Assembly (NCBI RefSeq): GCF_029931775.1
Contig: NC_079325.1
Span: forward strand, 38,294,673-38,358,672
Length of the DNA: 64,000 nucleotides
Origin: Euleptes europaea
Lineage: Eukaryota > Chordata > Lepidosauria > Squamata > Sphaerodactylidae
Direction: 5' to 3'
Both the position numbers and the translations under genes were made by a program. Shown in pieces: positions 34,638 to 64,000 of this stretch (positions are counted from its first letter, which is position 1; every line of letters begins with the position of its first letter). The notes under the pieces are model-generated. The model worked only from the letters and a program-made list of their open reading frames with translations. It was not told where the DNA came from and made no database searches.

Positions 34638-35512
34638 TCTCTCTGTCTGGGACCCTGAAGAGTGACTGCCAGTCAGAATAGCAATGCTCAGCTGGATGAA
34701 CCAGTAGCATAAGACATCTTCATACGTGAATGCATGCTCACACTGAGGATTTGGAAAAATAGTTTATATTCTGTAGAAGATGGGATCATTTTCCTTGCTA
34801 GAAGCCAGTCTTAAATTTGTAGGTGCAAGTCTGCAGTAGAGATGGCGAGAAGAAGCCAAGATTCTTGAGTGCAGTGTTCAGAGGCCTAGAATTTTTCTCA
34901 AATCCTGTTTGTGCCAAGTGATCTATTTGAACACTGTTGCTGCAGGCTGCTGTCATAGATTAGGTGCTTTTAATGAAGTTGTTGCTTTTAACAAAGTTGT
35001 TGAACAACTTTATGAAGATCTACCAACACCTGTCATGATAGCAGAATGGAGCCTCTGCATGTGGAGATAGTATACTACTGGAGAGAAGTTGCAACGGAGG
35101 GCTGTTGCCTTCATTTTTTGCTTGTGGGTTTCTCAGAAACTCACAAGCATTTCTTTTGGAAATTGAATGCCAGACTAGATGGGCCTTTGGTCTGATCTCA
35201 TTGTACTCCATTTGGGACCAGAGGTTGGCCTCCAGTTGCCGATTCTTCCTCTGTTACAGTTCTGTCAGAAATGAAGGCCTGCATAATCAAGTCTTTGCTT
35301 TTTGCTTTTTAAAAATTCTGCTGTACCAAAGCAGTGTAACGAGTCTGAAGTGTGCCAGAAGGCAAAGCCCTATCTACCCAGATTAGGGAAAAAAAGCCTT
35401 AAGAAAGATGCACATGGAAATGTTTGAGCTCCCAAAATCTCTCTCTCTGCCATCATCGCTGCAAGGCAGGCAGGTGGTGCCTTCCTTGTTGCTTGCCTGA
35501 GAGCAGGAAGTT

Positions 35513-35766
35513 AGAAGAAGAGGAGGAGGAGGAGTTGGTTTTTATATGCCGATTTTCTCTACCTTTTAAGGAAAATCAAACCAGCTTACAATCTCCTTCC
35601 CTTCCTCTCCCCACAGCAGACACCTTGTGAGGTAGGTGGGGCTGAGAGAGTTCTGAGAGAACTGTGACTGGCCCAAGGTCACCCAGCTGGCTTCATGTGT
35701 AGAGGAATCAACCCCAATTCTCCAGATTAGAGTCCACCGCTTTTAATTACTACACCACGCTGGTGC
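35513..35766 (-). repeat. tRNA-derived SINE with AGAAG-type 3' end
   Basis: GAAGAGGAGGAGGAGG, TTGGTTTTTATATGCCGATT, GACACCTTGTGAGGTAGGTG and the reversed head CTACACCACGCTGG. Same subfamily at 50474 and 55727. Confidence 0.85.
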
Positions 35767-36018
35767 TATATTAATGGCCTCTGTGGGGTGTAGAATTCAA
35801 AGCCAAGGGAGCCTGTTTTGCGACAAGTTATATTATAGGTACAGCCGGTTCAAATTCTATTGTCCTTCTTTTGCAATTGATGCCTGTAAACTCCCCCATC
35901 CTCTTTTTTTTTTAAACTGCGGAAATATTTGGCTGTTAACAAAATACCAGCGGGATTGAACGTTTTTCTCACCCACTGTATGCCTTCCCCCCCACCCTGC
36001 CCCTTTTGCTATCTTTAG

Positions 36019-54506
<18,488 letters not shown>

Positions 54507-54596
54507 GTTGCAGCAGAGGCTTGGATGACAGAGAATGCTTCTTACCCAGGGCTGAACAGATGTAGCCAATGTGAGGGTAATACCCAGAGAAGGACC

Positions 54597-54602
54597 AATA
54601 AA
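54597..54602 (+). terminator. NDOR1 polyadenylation signal
   Basis: AATAAA 91 bases past the NDOR1 stop codon, so the 3' UTR is short. Confidence 0.7.
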
Positions 54603-55149
54603 CCTTGGCCCAGGCAGTTTGTCTGAGCCACCTGCCTACCCCCTGACTTTTAGGCAGCTATGGGACAGAGGGAATGCTATTCCGTTGTCTCTGTGGGCAC
54701 CTCCTCTAAATTACCTCCCTTTCCATGGGCTCTGAATACCCTTTTATTGAATAATGTGTACACTTAAGAGAGAGGTTTCTAGAACGGTATCCAGTTGTGA
54801 TCAGGTCACAAACTCGGAGGGATTTTTCCTTTTGTTTTTAAAAATAACAGGATCGTGGTTCTTGGGCACTGGACAACTTACCTTGTCATTAAGAACACAA
54901 TAATTGCTTCTTTAAGTCAGACCAATCTGTTTCCATTAGTGGCCAACTATAATTGTTTCAGGATCTTCCCCATGAGGGGGAGTGCCCTTCGAGGGTCTTC
55001 TCTCTCTTGTTCTGTATTTTCCCTGTAATTCATCTCAGTGTGTGACCTGGTAAGGTGATGTATACTCTGATGGTTGCAGAGAAAGTTGATAGATTTTTTT
55101 TGTCTCCATTTCTCATGGTACTTCAATTAAGGTTCCCCACCCCCACAAA

Positions 55150-55705
55150 ATTGATTGGCAGCAAATTTAGGACAGACCAAAGGAAGTACTTCATTACGCA
55201 ATGCACAATTAACTTGTGGAACTCACTGTCATGATACAGGGTGGTGGGCTGAAGGAGAAGATACGCAAAGCCTCTTGATTCCTAAATGGAACCTCCAGGT
55301 TCAGGGGCAGTCCATCTTTGAAAATCAGTGGAGAATCTGTAGTATAATTGCCAAAAGAATATTAAGCTGTGATCTCAGGACTCTGGCTCAAGTCCCACCG
55401 CAGCTACAAACTCACAAGAGGACCTTGGTCATTCTGCTGTCCCCCCTTTCTTAATCTGCAATATGGGGATAATAATACTGACCTTCCTTACAGGGCTGTT
55501 GTAAGGCTTGCTAGGAAGATAATGGATATGAAACATTTGGAACAGTGAAAATGCTATATAAATGCCAAGTATTATCTTATTGCTGGATGACTACAGAAGG
55601 CTTTTCCTTTTATGGCTTTCCTTGAGGGTATTTCCTCAGCTGCAGGAAACAGGATGCTGGCCTAGGTCTGATGTGATCTAGCAAGGCTCTCCTGATGTTC
55701 TTACC
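55150..55705 (+). repeat. CR1-like LINE 3' end (plus strand), split by a MIR-like SINE
   Basis: GGACAGACCAAAGGAAGTAC and TGTGGAACTCACTGTCATGA are the plus-strand form of the ORF2 tail seen at 44325. After about 55580 the text resumes with CTTTTCCTTTTATGGC and GGTCTGATGTGATCTAGCAA. Confidence 0.65.
55345..55578 (+). repeat. MIR-like CORE-SINE
   Basis: CTGGCTCAAGTCCCACCGCA, TTCTTAATCTGCAATATGGG, GATAATAATACTGACCTTCC, AAAATGCTATATAAATGCCA: the full MIR order. Confidence 0.7.
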
Positions 55706-55726
55706 CATATTTTCTTCCTGCTGCTC

Positions 55727-56064
55727 AGCCGTTTCAAAATATGCCGACTTTCTCTGCCACTGAAGGGAGAATCAAACCGGCTTACAATCACCTTCCCCTT
55801 CCCACAACAGACACCCTGTGAGGTAGGTGATGCTGAGACAGCTCTAAGAGAACTGTGACTAGCCTAAGGTCACCCAGCTGGCTTCATGTCACGACACAAG
55901 CCTTTATTGGCATATAGCTGGCTTCATGGGTAGGAGTGGGGAAACCAACCCAGTTCACCAGATTAGCCTCCGCCACTCATGTGGAGGAGTGGGGAATCAA
56001 ACTCGTTCTCCAGATTAGAGTCCACCGCTCCAAACCACCACTTTTTAACCACTACACCACGGAG
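55727..56064 (-). repeat. tRNA-derived SINE with internal partial duplication
   Basis: GAGAATCAAACCGGCTTACA, ACACCCTGTGAGGTAGGTGA; the AGTTCACCAGATTAG...CCGC block is repeated with changes (55950-56025) before the reversed head CTACACCACGGA. Confidence 0.75.
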
Positions 56065-56889
56065 ACCCAGTCGTTTAGCCCATGGTTGAGCACTTCTCTG
56101 CGTGTGTGTCTCTGATCTCTTGCTGCAGCCAGTTCTGAATCCTCATCAGCACGTGCTTTTGGTGCCTGGGGCTACAGTCATTCCTTCAGGACGAGGTCGC
56201 CAGGATGCCAGGCTGAGCCGCTCTTTCCTGATCACCTTGCCCGTTGAGCAAGAAGTCAACCAAGCCCGGTGGCCGAGTCAGGATGGTGACCCCGTTCACA
56301 TCAATGGCTGGTGTCAGCAGGGCCAGGTGCTGCCTTGGGCAAGGCAAGGGAAGGGAAGTGACTGGCTGGTTAGGGTTGGCCATCACCCTGCTATGAGTAG
56401 CTAAGGAAGGAGGAGCTGGGGCAAGAATGTGAGAACAGCCTAGGTGGATCTGACCGAAGGTTCCCTGTAGTCCAGCATCCTGTTTGCACCTATGGCGAAC
56501 CAGATTATCATCATCTCTGTGACAATGTCTACCCCACCCAACTCCTGGAAATAGCACTCAGGGTGGCTTGCAAAGAGGTTATAAACAAAAACAAAGTAAA
56601 AAGTAAAAATCCACACACTAAAATAAAATATAATAGCAATAAAACAGCAGAAACAATAAAAGGAGCAATAAATAATGTCAGCTAATACAAAAGTAAAATC
56701 TGCTGAAGAATCAAAGGCAGATGTAGGGCATGAAGGCACTAACCTTTCCTCTGTGGTTTGTTCTCAGGGTCTGGTATTCAGGACCAAGGTGTCTTTATAC
56801 AAGGCAGTTCTTTTTAGTTGTTATCATTACCAACAAGCTGTTTCTCTTTTTTTTAAATAAATGTTAACAAGTCACCACCACCACGTTCT

Positions 56890-57113
56890 AAATTTATAGA
56901 TCTTGTGCCCTGCTTTTCTCCCCAATGGGCACCTAAAGTAGCTTACAACGTTGTTCCGTCCTCTTTGTTTCATTCATATAACAACAACCCTATAAGGTAG
57001 GTTAGTCTGAGAGAGAATGACTGGCACAAGGTCACCCGTGGCAGAACGGGGACTTGAAACTGGGATTTCCAGACTGTAGTTCGACATTCCAACCTCTGCA
57101 CCATGCAGGCTGG
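56890..57113 (-). repeat. tRNA-derived SINE, diverged
   Basis: CTTTTCTCCCCAATGGGCAC, AACCCTATAAGGTAGGTTAG and reversed head TGCACCATGCAGGCTGG. Confidence 0.75.
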
Positions 57114-57229
57114 TGTTAAAGTTCTGATTCTTTTTGCCTGCTTGAACCTTCTGCAACTTGTGAAGGGGTGACACTTCTCTTTCCCACGTTCTAGCACCAT
57201 ATGAGAGAGACAGAAATCTCTATCAACTC

Positions 57230-57530
57230 TCCCCACATCATTCATAATTTTATAAATCTCTATCTTGTCACTCCCTCACCCTTAGTTGTCTTACTAAACG
57301 GAAATGTTTATCTGAGGCTTCACAGGCTGTCCTCGTGGGGAGGGTGCTGCAACCCCTAGATCAGATTGGTTGCCTTTTTCTGCATCTTTTCCTTGCTACG
57401 ATATTCTTTTTTGAGATGAGGTGACCCGAATTGTACAGGGTTTTGAATGTGTTGCTTATATAATGGCAGCCCACCCCACAGTAGAAACCATGATCGGAGC
57501 ATTCTCATCAGCCCAACCCAGGTCCGTGTT
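57230..57530 (-). repeat. CR1-like LINE fragment
   Basis: TTTATAAATCTCTATCTTGT, TTGCCTTTTTCTGCATC and TTTTTTGAGATGAGGTGACC match the CR1 ORF2 tail/3' region text in reverse. Confidence 0.6.
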
Positions 57531-57531
57531 A

Positions 57532-58013
57532 TCCATGGAGGGCCTGTGACTCAGTGGACAAAGCAGTTGCTTTCATAGAATCATAGAGTTGGAAGGGACC
57601 ACCAGGGTCATCTAGTCCAACCCCCTGCACAATGCAGGAATTTCACAGCCACCTCCCCCCCACACCCCCAGTGACCCCTACTCCATGCCCAGAAGATGGC
57701 CAAGGTGCCCTCCCTCTCATGAACTGCCCAAGGTCACAGAATCAGCATTGCTGACAGATGGCCATCTAGCCTCTGCTTAAAAATATCCATGGAAAGAGAA
57801 CTTACCACCTCCCAAGGAAGCCTGTTCCACTGAGGAACCGCTCTAACTGTTAGAAAATTCTTCCTAATGTCTAGACGGAAACTCTTTTGATTTAATTTCA
57901 ACCCTTTGGTTCTGCATGCAGGAGAATTTTCCTGCGATCTCTGTTGCCAGGCTATAGAGATGGCACCGAGCTTGAGGGACCAGTGATCTGACTCAGTCCA
58001 AGATGGTTTCATA
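57532..58013 (+). repeat. Second-family tRNA SINE split by a CR1 insertion
   Basis: The SINE head GGCCTGTGACTCAGTGGACA breaks at about 57575 and its remainder resumes near 57915, ending GTGATCTGACTCAGTCCAAG. Confidence 0.55.
57576..57912 (-). mobile_element. CR1 LINE 3' end with ORF2 tail
   Basis: Starts AATCATAGAGTTGGAAGGGA. Minus-strand frame gives FRLDIRKNFLTVRAVPQWNR and LPWEVVSSLSMDIFKQRLDG, the CR1 ORF2 C terminus, followed by the usual short 3' UTR. Confidence 0.92.
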
Positions 58014-58139
58014 TGCATTCAAGGGCTTGCGGGTGAAAGAGGCGGGAGCAAAGGGAAGAGAGCAGAGCTTGGCGCAAGAACTTCAGCCAAAAGGTTTGCC
58101 TAATGAATGATAAGAGGAAAGGAGGCAAACCTGTGGCCC

Positions 58140-58330
58140 GGGAAGGACTTACCTGCCAAGCCCGCCCCGCCCCCTGGGCTGTGACAGCCCTCGGATTGGC
58201 AGCGGCCTTGGTCCGGGCCAAGTTCCTGCTTTGATTCGTGCGGAATCTTGCAAGTTGATAAACCAGCCCGGCCACAGTCAGAGCTGTTCGCTTGTTGAGC
58301 CTGGGAAGGTAGAAAGGCATGACCTGGACA
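58140..58330 (+). promoter_or_regulatory. Candidate promoter of the RING-finger gene
   Basis: A local GC-rich patch upstream of the RING gene carries a GC-box cluster (CCCGCCCCGCCCC from 58161) and an ATTGG box at 58195-58199. There is no TATA box in a convincing position. The distance to the start codon (about 400 bases) would allow a short 5' UTR with or without a small intron. Confidence 0.35.
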
Positions 58331-58597
58331 GCCGGCAGCTCAGAGGAGGCCGAGACGGAACGCGCACCACAGGGACCCGCCAGTGGGGGTGAATTGAGGG
58401 CTGTTCCTGGACCAGGGAAGAACAAACACACCAAGCCTGCTTGGTCTCCTGCAACTTCCTGGGAACCGGATCCGGCCCTGCTGCAAGCGGTAGGATTTCA
58501 GAAGCAGGCGGCATGGGAACAGGCTGGGTACCATGTATTTGCCAAGCTTTGAGTGGTGGGGGTTCGTGGCTGAAAAATGGCAGGACTGTAGGGCAGC

Positions 58598-59782
58598 ATG
58601 GATGCCAGCTCTTTTCTTGATACAGAACCTAGGAGTGCAATGGCTGGGACCCTCCTGGAGTCAGGAACGTGGGAGCCGGCTCTTTCGTGTGACTTGGAGA
58701 AGGAAGAAGTGTGCTTGAATGTGGTCCCTCCTGGCATCGTTAGCCCGAGTGTAGCATTGGATGTGGGACAGAATTGTAGCATACCTATGGATGCAAAGGC
58801 TTCCGAGGACAGACTTGCAGTTGAGAGTGCAACTGTGGGGACGAGAACATCAGCGCAGACCCAGTGCAAAGGAAGTGTCCGGTTGGGAGATCAGCCCACA
58901 CGCTCGGGGAGCTCAGAGGAGGACCTGAGCCACAGCCAGATGGCGTGGGCTGAGGAAGGGGATCCAGAGCAACCCCCTGTGTATCCCAAAGAGCCTTTAG
59001 CTACCTGCTGTCCTGGAGAAGGTTGGCTCCCTTCCACAGGCCCACAGGAAGCGGAGGAAGCGGTGCTGGCTCCCCTTGCAGCTGAGGAAGAGAGCTATAG
59101 CATCAAAGTTGAGCAAGAGCTTCCTTCGGAGGAAAATGTCGTAGAGCTGGAACAGGATTGCCTGCTGGAGGCCAAGGACTGGGCCCTCAACAGAGGAGAG
59201 CCGGGGGCTGTAGCCCCATCCTGCTGCATCCAGACGGAGGACGACAGTGCCGACGAGCAGGAGTGCCCCATTTGCACGGAACCATATGACCAAGACAAGC
59301 ACAGGCCCGCCTTGCTGAACTGCAGCCACGTGCTCTGTGGCCAGTGCCTGCGCTCCATCATGGAAGCGTCCAGCGCCGCCGACATCGGGCGCGTGCGCTG
59401 CCCCATCTGCCGCCAGAAGACGCCCATGATGGAGTGGGAGATCTGCAAGCTGCAGGAGGAAATGCTGCTGATGAACTCTGAGCAGGGCCCGGCTGTGGCA
59501 CCTCCGACTTTCACCGCCCTTCCAGCCCGGCGCCCGGGGGTCTGGGGGGGCTTGGAGCACCACTTCCAGGTCCGCTTCCACACCACCCGCATGGTTGGCT
59601 TCCTGCCCTGCCTCCGCTACCCTCCTTCCCTCATCAGCGGGCTGGCCCGCCTGGAGCGCCATTGCCGCTGGTGTTACCGCTTAGCGTTGGTGGGACTGCT
59701 CATCTCCGAGATGCTGAGCCTCTTGCTTGTCTTCCTGCCCATTGTGTTGCTGTTGATGCTCTTCCTTATTCTGGACAAATAG
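58598..59782 (+). CDS. Membrane-anchored RING finger E3 ligase, RNF182/RNF208-like
   Basis: A single open reading frame of 394 residues with an in-frame TAG nine bases before the ATG and a strong start context (AGCATGG). Residues 1-220 are acidic and Ser/Glu-rich with no recognised domain. A C3HC4 RING lies at 223-271: CPIC, 15 residues, CSHVLCGQC, 17 residues, CPIC; the spacing and the RPALLNC segment resemble RNF208 and RNF182. A link of about 85 residues follows. The C terminus (about 361-392) is a Leu-rich hydrophobic stretch ending LILDK, long enough for one or two membrane spans. The expected job is ubiquitin ligation at a membrane; the substrate is unknown. In mammals RNF208 and RNF224 lie just past NDOR1, but RNF208 lacks the tail and RNF224 is shorter, so I do not assign a symbol. 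It is coding beyond doubt: intact RING, high GC third positions and sharp contrast with flanks. Confidence 0.88.
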   Translation: MDASSFLDTEPRSAMAGTLLESGTWEPALSCDLEKEEVCLNVVPPGIVSPSVALDVGQNCSIPMDAKASEDRLAVESATVGTRTSAQTQCKGSVRLGDQPTRSGSSEEDLSHSQMAWAEEGDPEQPPVYPKEPLATCCPGEGWLPSTGPQEAEEAVLAPLAAEEESYSIKVEQELPSEENVVELEQDCLLEAKDWALNRGEPGAVAPSCCIQTEDDSADEQECPICTEPYDQDKHRPALLNCSHVLCGQCLRSIMEASSAADIGRVRCPICRQKTPMMEWEICKLQEEMLLMNSEQGPAVAPPTFTALPARRPGVWGGLEHHFQVRFHTTRMVGFLPCLRYPPSLISGLARLERHCRWCYRLALVGLLISEMLSLLLVFLPIVLLLMLFLILDK

Positions 59783-60300
59783 AGTTCGGACCAGACTCTT
59801 AGCTGAGATGGAGACTGAAGGAATGGGGGTTGCCCTGTTCCCTTCCCCAGCAGCTCTGCTGTCATAAACAAAACTCTAGAGTTCATTCACAAACTTTTCC
59901 TCCCGTCTTCTTGCTGAACTGAGCCATGGACAGTTGCACTTATCACTTTCTGCCCCGTGGCAGGTTAAAGCTTGCTGAAGCGAGAGCACCCTAAAGTCAG
60001 CTCAGGATCCCAATTAGCTGCCCCCTTTCTTTGGCTGTTCAGCAGGTGAAAAGCTTTTGTCTGAAGGGCACACTCGCTGCAGGTCAGCTGGGGATGCTCA
60101 CACCCATTCTCGCTGCTCGGTGGGAGGAGCAGTTGCAGAATGGTGACAGTCCATAGTGCTGTGGAGGAAGTGGAAGATAGGTTTAGCCGGGCGGAAACGT
60201 CCATGGCTAAGACCCAGAGGGCCTGAGTGTTACTAGCAGCGTGTCTGGGATACAGAGCCAAGGAAAGAGAATGGAGATGTTGGGGGCAGGGTCGTACAGG
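59783..60300 (+). other. Region after the RING gene, probable 3' UTR
   Basis: No AATAAA close to the stop codon and no repeat until the hAT element at 60309. 3' end not determined. Confidence 0.35.
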
Positions 60301-60308
60301 CTCTAGAA

Positions 60309-60492
60309 CAGGGGTGTCAAACTCAATTTTGACGAGGGCCAGATATGGCATAAATGTCACTTGGTCGGGCTGGGCCATGCCTTGCCAGCCCAGAGCGAGG
60401 GGAGGGGGTGGCTGCCTCGGCTGGCTCGCGGGCCGGATAAGAGCTCTCAAGGGGTATGATCTGGCCCTCGGGTCTTACGCTTGACACCCCTG
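60309..60492. mobile_element. 184-base hAT MITE
   Basis: Ends CAGGGGTGTCAAACTC and, inverted, CAGGGGTGTCAAGCG; exact 8-base duplication CTCTAGAA (60301-60308, 60493-60500). Contains GGGCCAGATATGGCATAAAT. GC-rich right half. Confidence 0.92.
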
Positions 60493-60499
60493 CTCTAGA

Positions 60500-61385
60500 A
60501 GCTGCCACCCTCAAGGCTGCTAGGTGCGAACTCCCTAATGCTGCTAGTCCTCCCGCTAATGCCCTTCCCTGAAGCGAAGGCTTTCTTCCTGTGTTATCAC
60601 TGAGACTGAGTTCTGTTGGCTTGAGCAGAACCCAGAGTAATCTTAAAATGTCTTCGTAGTGCTGCTGGCGGTGTGTTGAATGCAGGCGGTTGCCTTTAAA
60701 GCCTGTGTTTTGCCAAAGAGATCCAGATCGTCTGCAGTGTGTTCACGTTCAGGGTAGGGGTGCAGAGGAAAGGCTGGGCTGGTCCCGCTTCCTCCGCACA
60801 GTGCCAACCGTGTTGCTGTTCTGGTGTTTGGTTTCCCAAATGAGAGGGGCCTAACTCTCAGCTCTGCCTACAGATCACTCCCCATGGAGCTTGATTTCTG
60901 TTCTTGATGTATATGGGGTATGTGTGTGTTGCAGATTCTCAGAAGTGAGGGGAAGTCGTTCTGCACATGCTCAGATATCTTCTGCCATTTTGTGTCATGT
61001 GTAGTCCTTGGCTCAGTGTAAACCCTGCCCCTTAGCTTCCCCCCACCCCATCAAAGGAAGTACACCCTACCCCCTTGTTCAGGCTAGACCAGAGCAGCCC
61101 ATGTTAGCAACCTTAATTTTCCCTTTTCCAGATAAGCTGCGGGAGCCCTGTCTTCCTTTCAACTGTTCACCTGTCTTTCCCCTCTCTCAAGCCTCGTTTT
61201 CACAGGTGGAAGACTATGGAGGTAGACCAGTGGGCTAAGACACTCCAGAGTGCAGGTGCCAGATTGACTTTTGAGTCTTCCATGCAGCTAGAAAGCCAGG
61301 AAAGCAGGGAAAGGGGTTCGGCCCTTCTTAGCTTGTTTTGTTGGATTTCTGTTTGAAGGGAGTTTTTAAGCAAACAGCCTTATGT
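60500..61385. other. Intergenic, nothing firm
   Basis: A stretch near 60940-61080 has a weak direct match to 62285-62410 (CTGCACATGCTCAG against CTGCACGTGCTCAA, GTAAACCCTGCCCC against TTAAGCCCTGCCC). No gene seen. Confidence 0.35.
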
Positions 61386-61389
61386 TATT

Positions 61390-61605
61390 AAGGTATTTAT
61401 TTTATATCAGTATGTATGCTGTTTTTCTTCTTAATGGAGGCCCAAAGCAGCTTATAACATTGTTCACCTCCATTTTATCCTCACAACAAGAACCTTGTGA
61501 GGTAGGTCAGGCTGAGAGTGTCATCTAGCAATCTGCCACGGCAGAGCTGGGATTGGAACTCGGGTCTCCCAGATTTCAGACCAACATTCAGATCATGTTG
61601 CCACT
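61390..61605 (-). repeat. tRNA-derived SINE
   Basis: CTTCTTAATGGAGGCCCAAA, CCATTTTATCCTCACAACAA, GGAACTCGGGTCTCCCAGAT; head partly lost. Confidence 0.65.
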
Positions 61606-63440
61606 TAATATCACTTGTTCAGAAAGAACAGATGCAACGAAGAGGGAGGAGGGAGCGGTCCTGTCTGTTACAAAATGTACGTAGAGCTCTAAGCGGCTGA
61701 ACAGAACAACCCTGTGGAGAGCACCTGGGGAAAAACAAATGACTAAAAAGCAATGTTGGGAGCCTGCTACAGACCATCAAACCAAGAACGGGCTGTGGAT
61801 GCTGTTCTCCTGAGGCAAAAACAAAAATGTTTTCAAATCTGTAGAGGTGCAGTCTGTTTTTACTGTGTAGCCATTTGTGCACTGTCAATTCTGATGCTCA
61901 CTCAAAGCTGCTTTTTTAAATCCGCCCTTTAAAATGACTATTCACGGTCCCGATGCAAGAGGAGAAAGTCAAACAAATTCCACCACCACCCCACTCGCCG
62001 GCTCCTTCGTTCCTTTGTCTGCATAGCCATTAGCAATGGTCGTTTGCATAGCTAAGCCGAGGCTGTGATTTTTCATGGTTCCTTCAGTAAATGCTTTGAC
62101 GTGGGGGGCGGAGCAAATACAAAAAGTCGCGTTAAAGGGGCTCTTAAGAAATGTGAAGCAGGTAATAAAAAAAAATGTGGGGCACTTCAGCCTGGAACTC
62201 TCTGCTAATTACCAAGCATAAACGGCCTGTGAGTTTTCTGCATGTGTGAACCAGCTCTGTTTTTTGACCCAGCAACAGGTTCAGGAAATTTTGCAATGTG
62301 TGGGATTTCCAGGAGGGGCAAGGGTACATCACTCTGCACGTGCTCAAACAGTTTCTCTCTCCCTGCTATGTCATGGGTGGGCCCTGTCTCACGTTAAGCC
62401 CTGCCCGTTGGGTTCACTCCATAACCAGCCCTACTACGCCATACTCGGTGTGACCAAGACTGAAAGCAAAGGTTTCCAGTGTCCACCAGAGCGAGGGAAG
62501 TGAAGTGGGAGTAGGATGGGCATGGTACCCGGGAACTGCAGGCGCACACGCCTGGCAAAATACATTTCAGGCTTCCAGCAATGCTTCAGCATGACTCAGC
62601 TAAGAATCAGATGTCCTCCGCCTGCCCAGCAAAACAGTAGCTGATTCTGGAAGAGAAAGAGGAGGAAATTGCAGACTTACTGTTGGGATGAAAATGTAAA
62701 CTTTGCAGAGGCAAGGTCCTCTTTTGGTGGCTTTACTGCGTCAAATTGGTCTCAGTGTGGTTGGATTTTTCCAGGCTTCTGCTAGCTGAAGCCCTATTTC
62801 TTTTCCTGAACTACTGTGCTTCTGCATGTGTTCAGGGCACGCCTCTTCCTAAGATGGAGTGCCAGTTCACGGCGCCAATTCATACAGAGGTGCAGCAAGC
62901 ATATTCATTTCAGAATAGGGAATTCTATTGTGCATTTGCAGCAGAAGTAACTGAATGACCCAATGCAGAGATTGAGCAGAATTTCATACGCACAGAGCAC
63001 AAAGCTGCTTAGAAGGAGTGCTAGATAATGCAGAGGCACAGTGGGCAGCCTTCTTTGAGGGTGATCACTTTAGGGTCCCAGGAACCTTTAATTTTAAATT
63101 TATGTTTTGCTGCAGACAATTTGGAAATTATGGTCCAATGCATTGCCAATCCATACTGAAATGAGCACGTGCAGCCACAGCCAAAGGATGACAAGATCAT
63201 GTATTAAACTATATTGTGAAAGGATATGACCTGGGATCTTCATCTTTGAACACCAGTATATAAGGAAAAGGAAACCCTCATCTTGTGAAAGGCCGCCTGT
63301 TTCCATGTATCTCCAACAGGCTGCACATTGGTCCATGTGTTTATGTACAGTGCACCCTAAATCATTGTGAGCCAGTAAGATTGTATGACTCTTAGGGAAG
63401 CCCCTAAGCAGACCACAGCCCTTTTTAATTGTATGGCTGA
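61606..63440. other. Intergenic, no gene recognised
   Basis: Short frames only, none resembling a known protein. No RNA gene seen. Confidence 0.4.
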
Positions 63441-63449
63441 AGCATCCAA

Positions 63450-63890
63450 TATTAAAATATAAGCATCCTCTATACATGGAGGTTCCATTTAGCTGTCATG
63501 ACCAATAGCCATTAACAGTCCCGTCTTCCACAAATCTAATACCCCTTTAAAGCTATCTAAGATAGCATCGTTGTGTTATCCTGTGGCAGTGAGTTCCATA
63601 AATCAGGTATTGTGTACAGGATTGTTCCCTCTTATCCATCCTAACCCCTACTGCAAATTGGTTTTGTTGCTGTTCTGAGAGGGAGGGGAAAATTCCTCTC
63701 AACAGCATCCTTTTAGGAGTCTCTCCCATGTAGTTTTCTTGCCTCATCCCAGACTTTTTCCTAAATGATAAATCATCTTCGTCATTCCTCATAAGAAAGG
63801 TGCTTCCATGCCTTGGTCATTTTGGTTGCCTTTCTTCAGCTCTATGGTGTCATTTTGAAAGCTGGTGACTATTAGAATAATAGACTACCT
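63450..63890 (-). repeat. CR1-like LINE 3' region
   Basis: CATGGAGGTTCCATTTAGCT, CCTTTAAAGCTATCTAA, CTGTGGCAGTGAGTTCCATA, then TTTTGGTTGCCTTTCTTCAG and TTAGAATAATAGACTACC. Confidence 0.6.
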
Positions 63891-64000
63891 TCCAAAAATG
63901 TGGCCACCACGCCACAGGTTTATATGATCTGATGCTGCCAGTTTCATTCCCCATCCCTTTGCTAAAAATGCCTAGTCTTGAACCAGCCTTTCTCATTGAT

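Noticed and set aside
59095-59662. Minus-strand frames over the RING gene
   Set aside because: Antisense shadows of a GC-rich coding exon.

Overview
The window is vertebrate nuclear DNA from a squamate reptile, most likely a lizard. Multi-exon protein genes with GT-AG introns sit among squamate-type repeats: BovB LINE pieces, 5S rRNA-derived SINEs with a BovB-like tail, CR1-like LINE 3' ends, tRNA-derived SINEs, hAT elements and a Penelope element. The gene order ANAPC2 - SSNA1 - TPRN - TMEM203 - NDOR1 matches the block on human 9q34.3, which supports the gene names independently of their sequence. I cannot name the species. Layout: ANAPC2 (minus, 907-4047, only its first two coding exons, running off the left edge) and SSNA1 (plus, 4204-8944) diverge from one short CpG-rich promoter. 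TPRN (minus, 12786-21238, four coding exons) converges on SSNA1 and has a CpG-rich promoter with six ATTGG boxes. TMEM203 (minus, 29747-30157, one coding exon) shares a CpG-rich region with ETS-type sites with NDOR1 (plus, 36019-54506). I reconstructed all 14 NDOR1 coding exons, giving 592 residues. A one-exon gene for a RING finger protein with a C-terminal membrane segment (plus, 58598-59782) follows; I do not assign it a symbol. The genes share no pathway: ANAPC2 is an APC/C subunit, SSNA1 a microtubule and centrosome protein, TPRN a stereocilia protein that binds PP1, TMEM203 an ER membrane protein, and NDOR1 the diflavin reductase for cytosolic iron-sulfur assembly. The most interesting material is in the mobile DNA. 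A Penelope element (26502-29091, 11-base target duplication) carries inverted terminal repeats, each with a hammerhead-like core (CTGAAGA, hairpin, GAAA). A second, much shorter repeat family has the same kind of core: one solo copy in an NDOR1 intron (44116-44252) and one head-to-head plus head-to-tail cluster upstream of TPRN (21837-22170), both with clean target duplications. Other layered insertions with readable target duplications are a 163-base inverted-repeat element triplicated with its flank in SSNA1 intron 1, a hAT element inside the Penelope element, and a SINE inside another hAT element.
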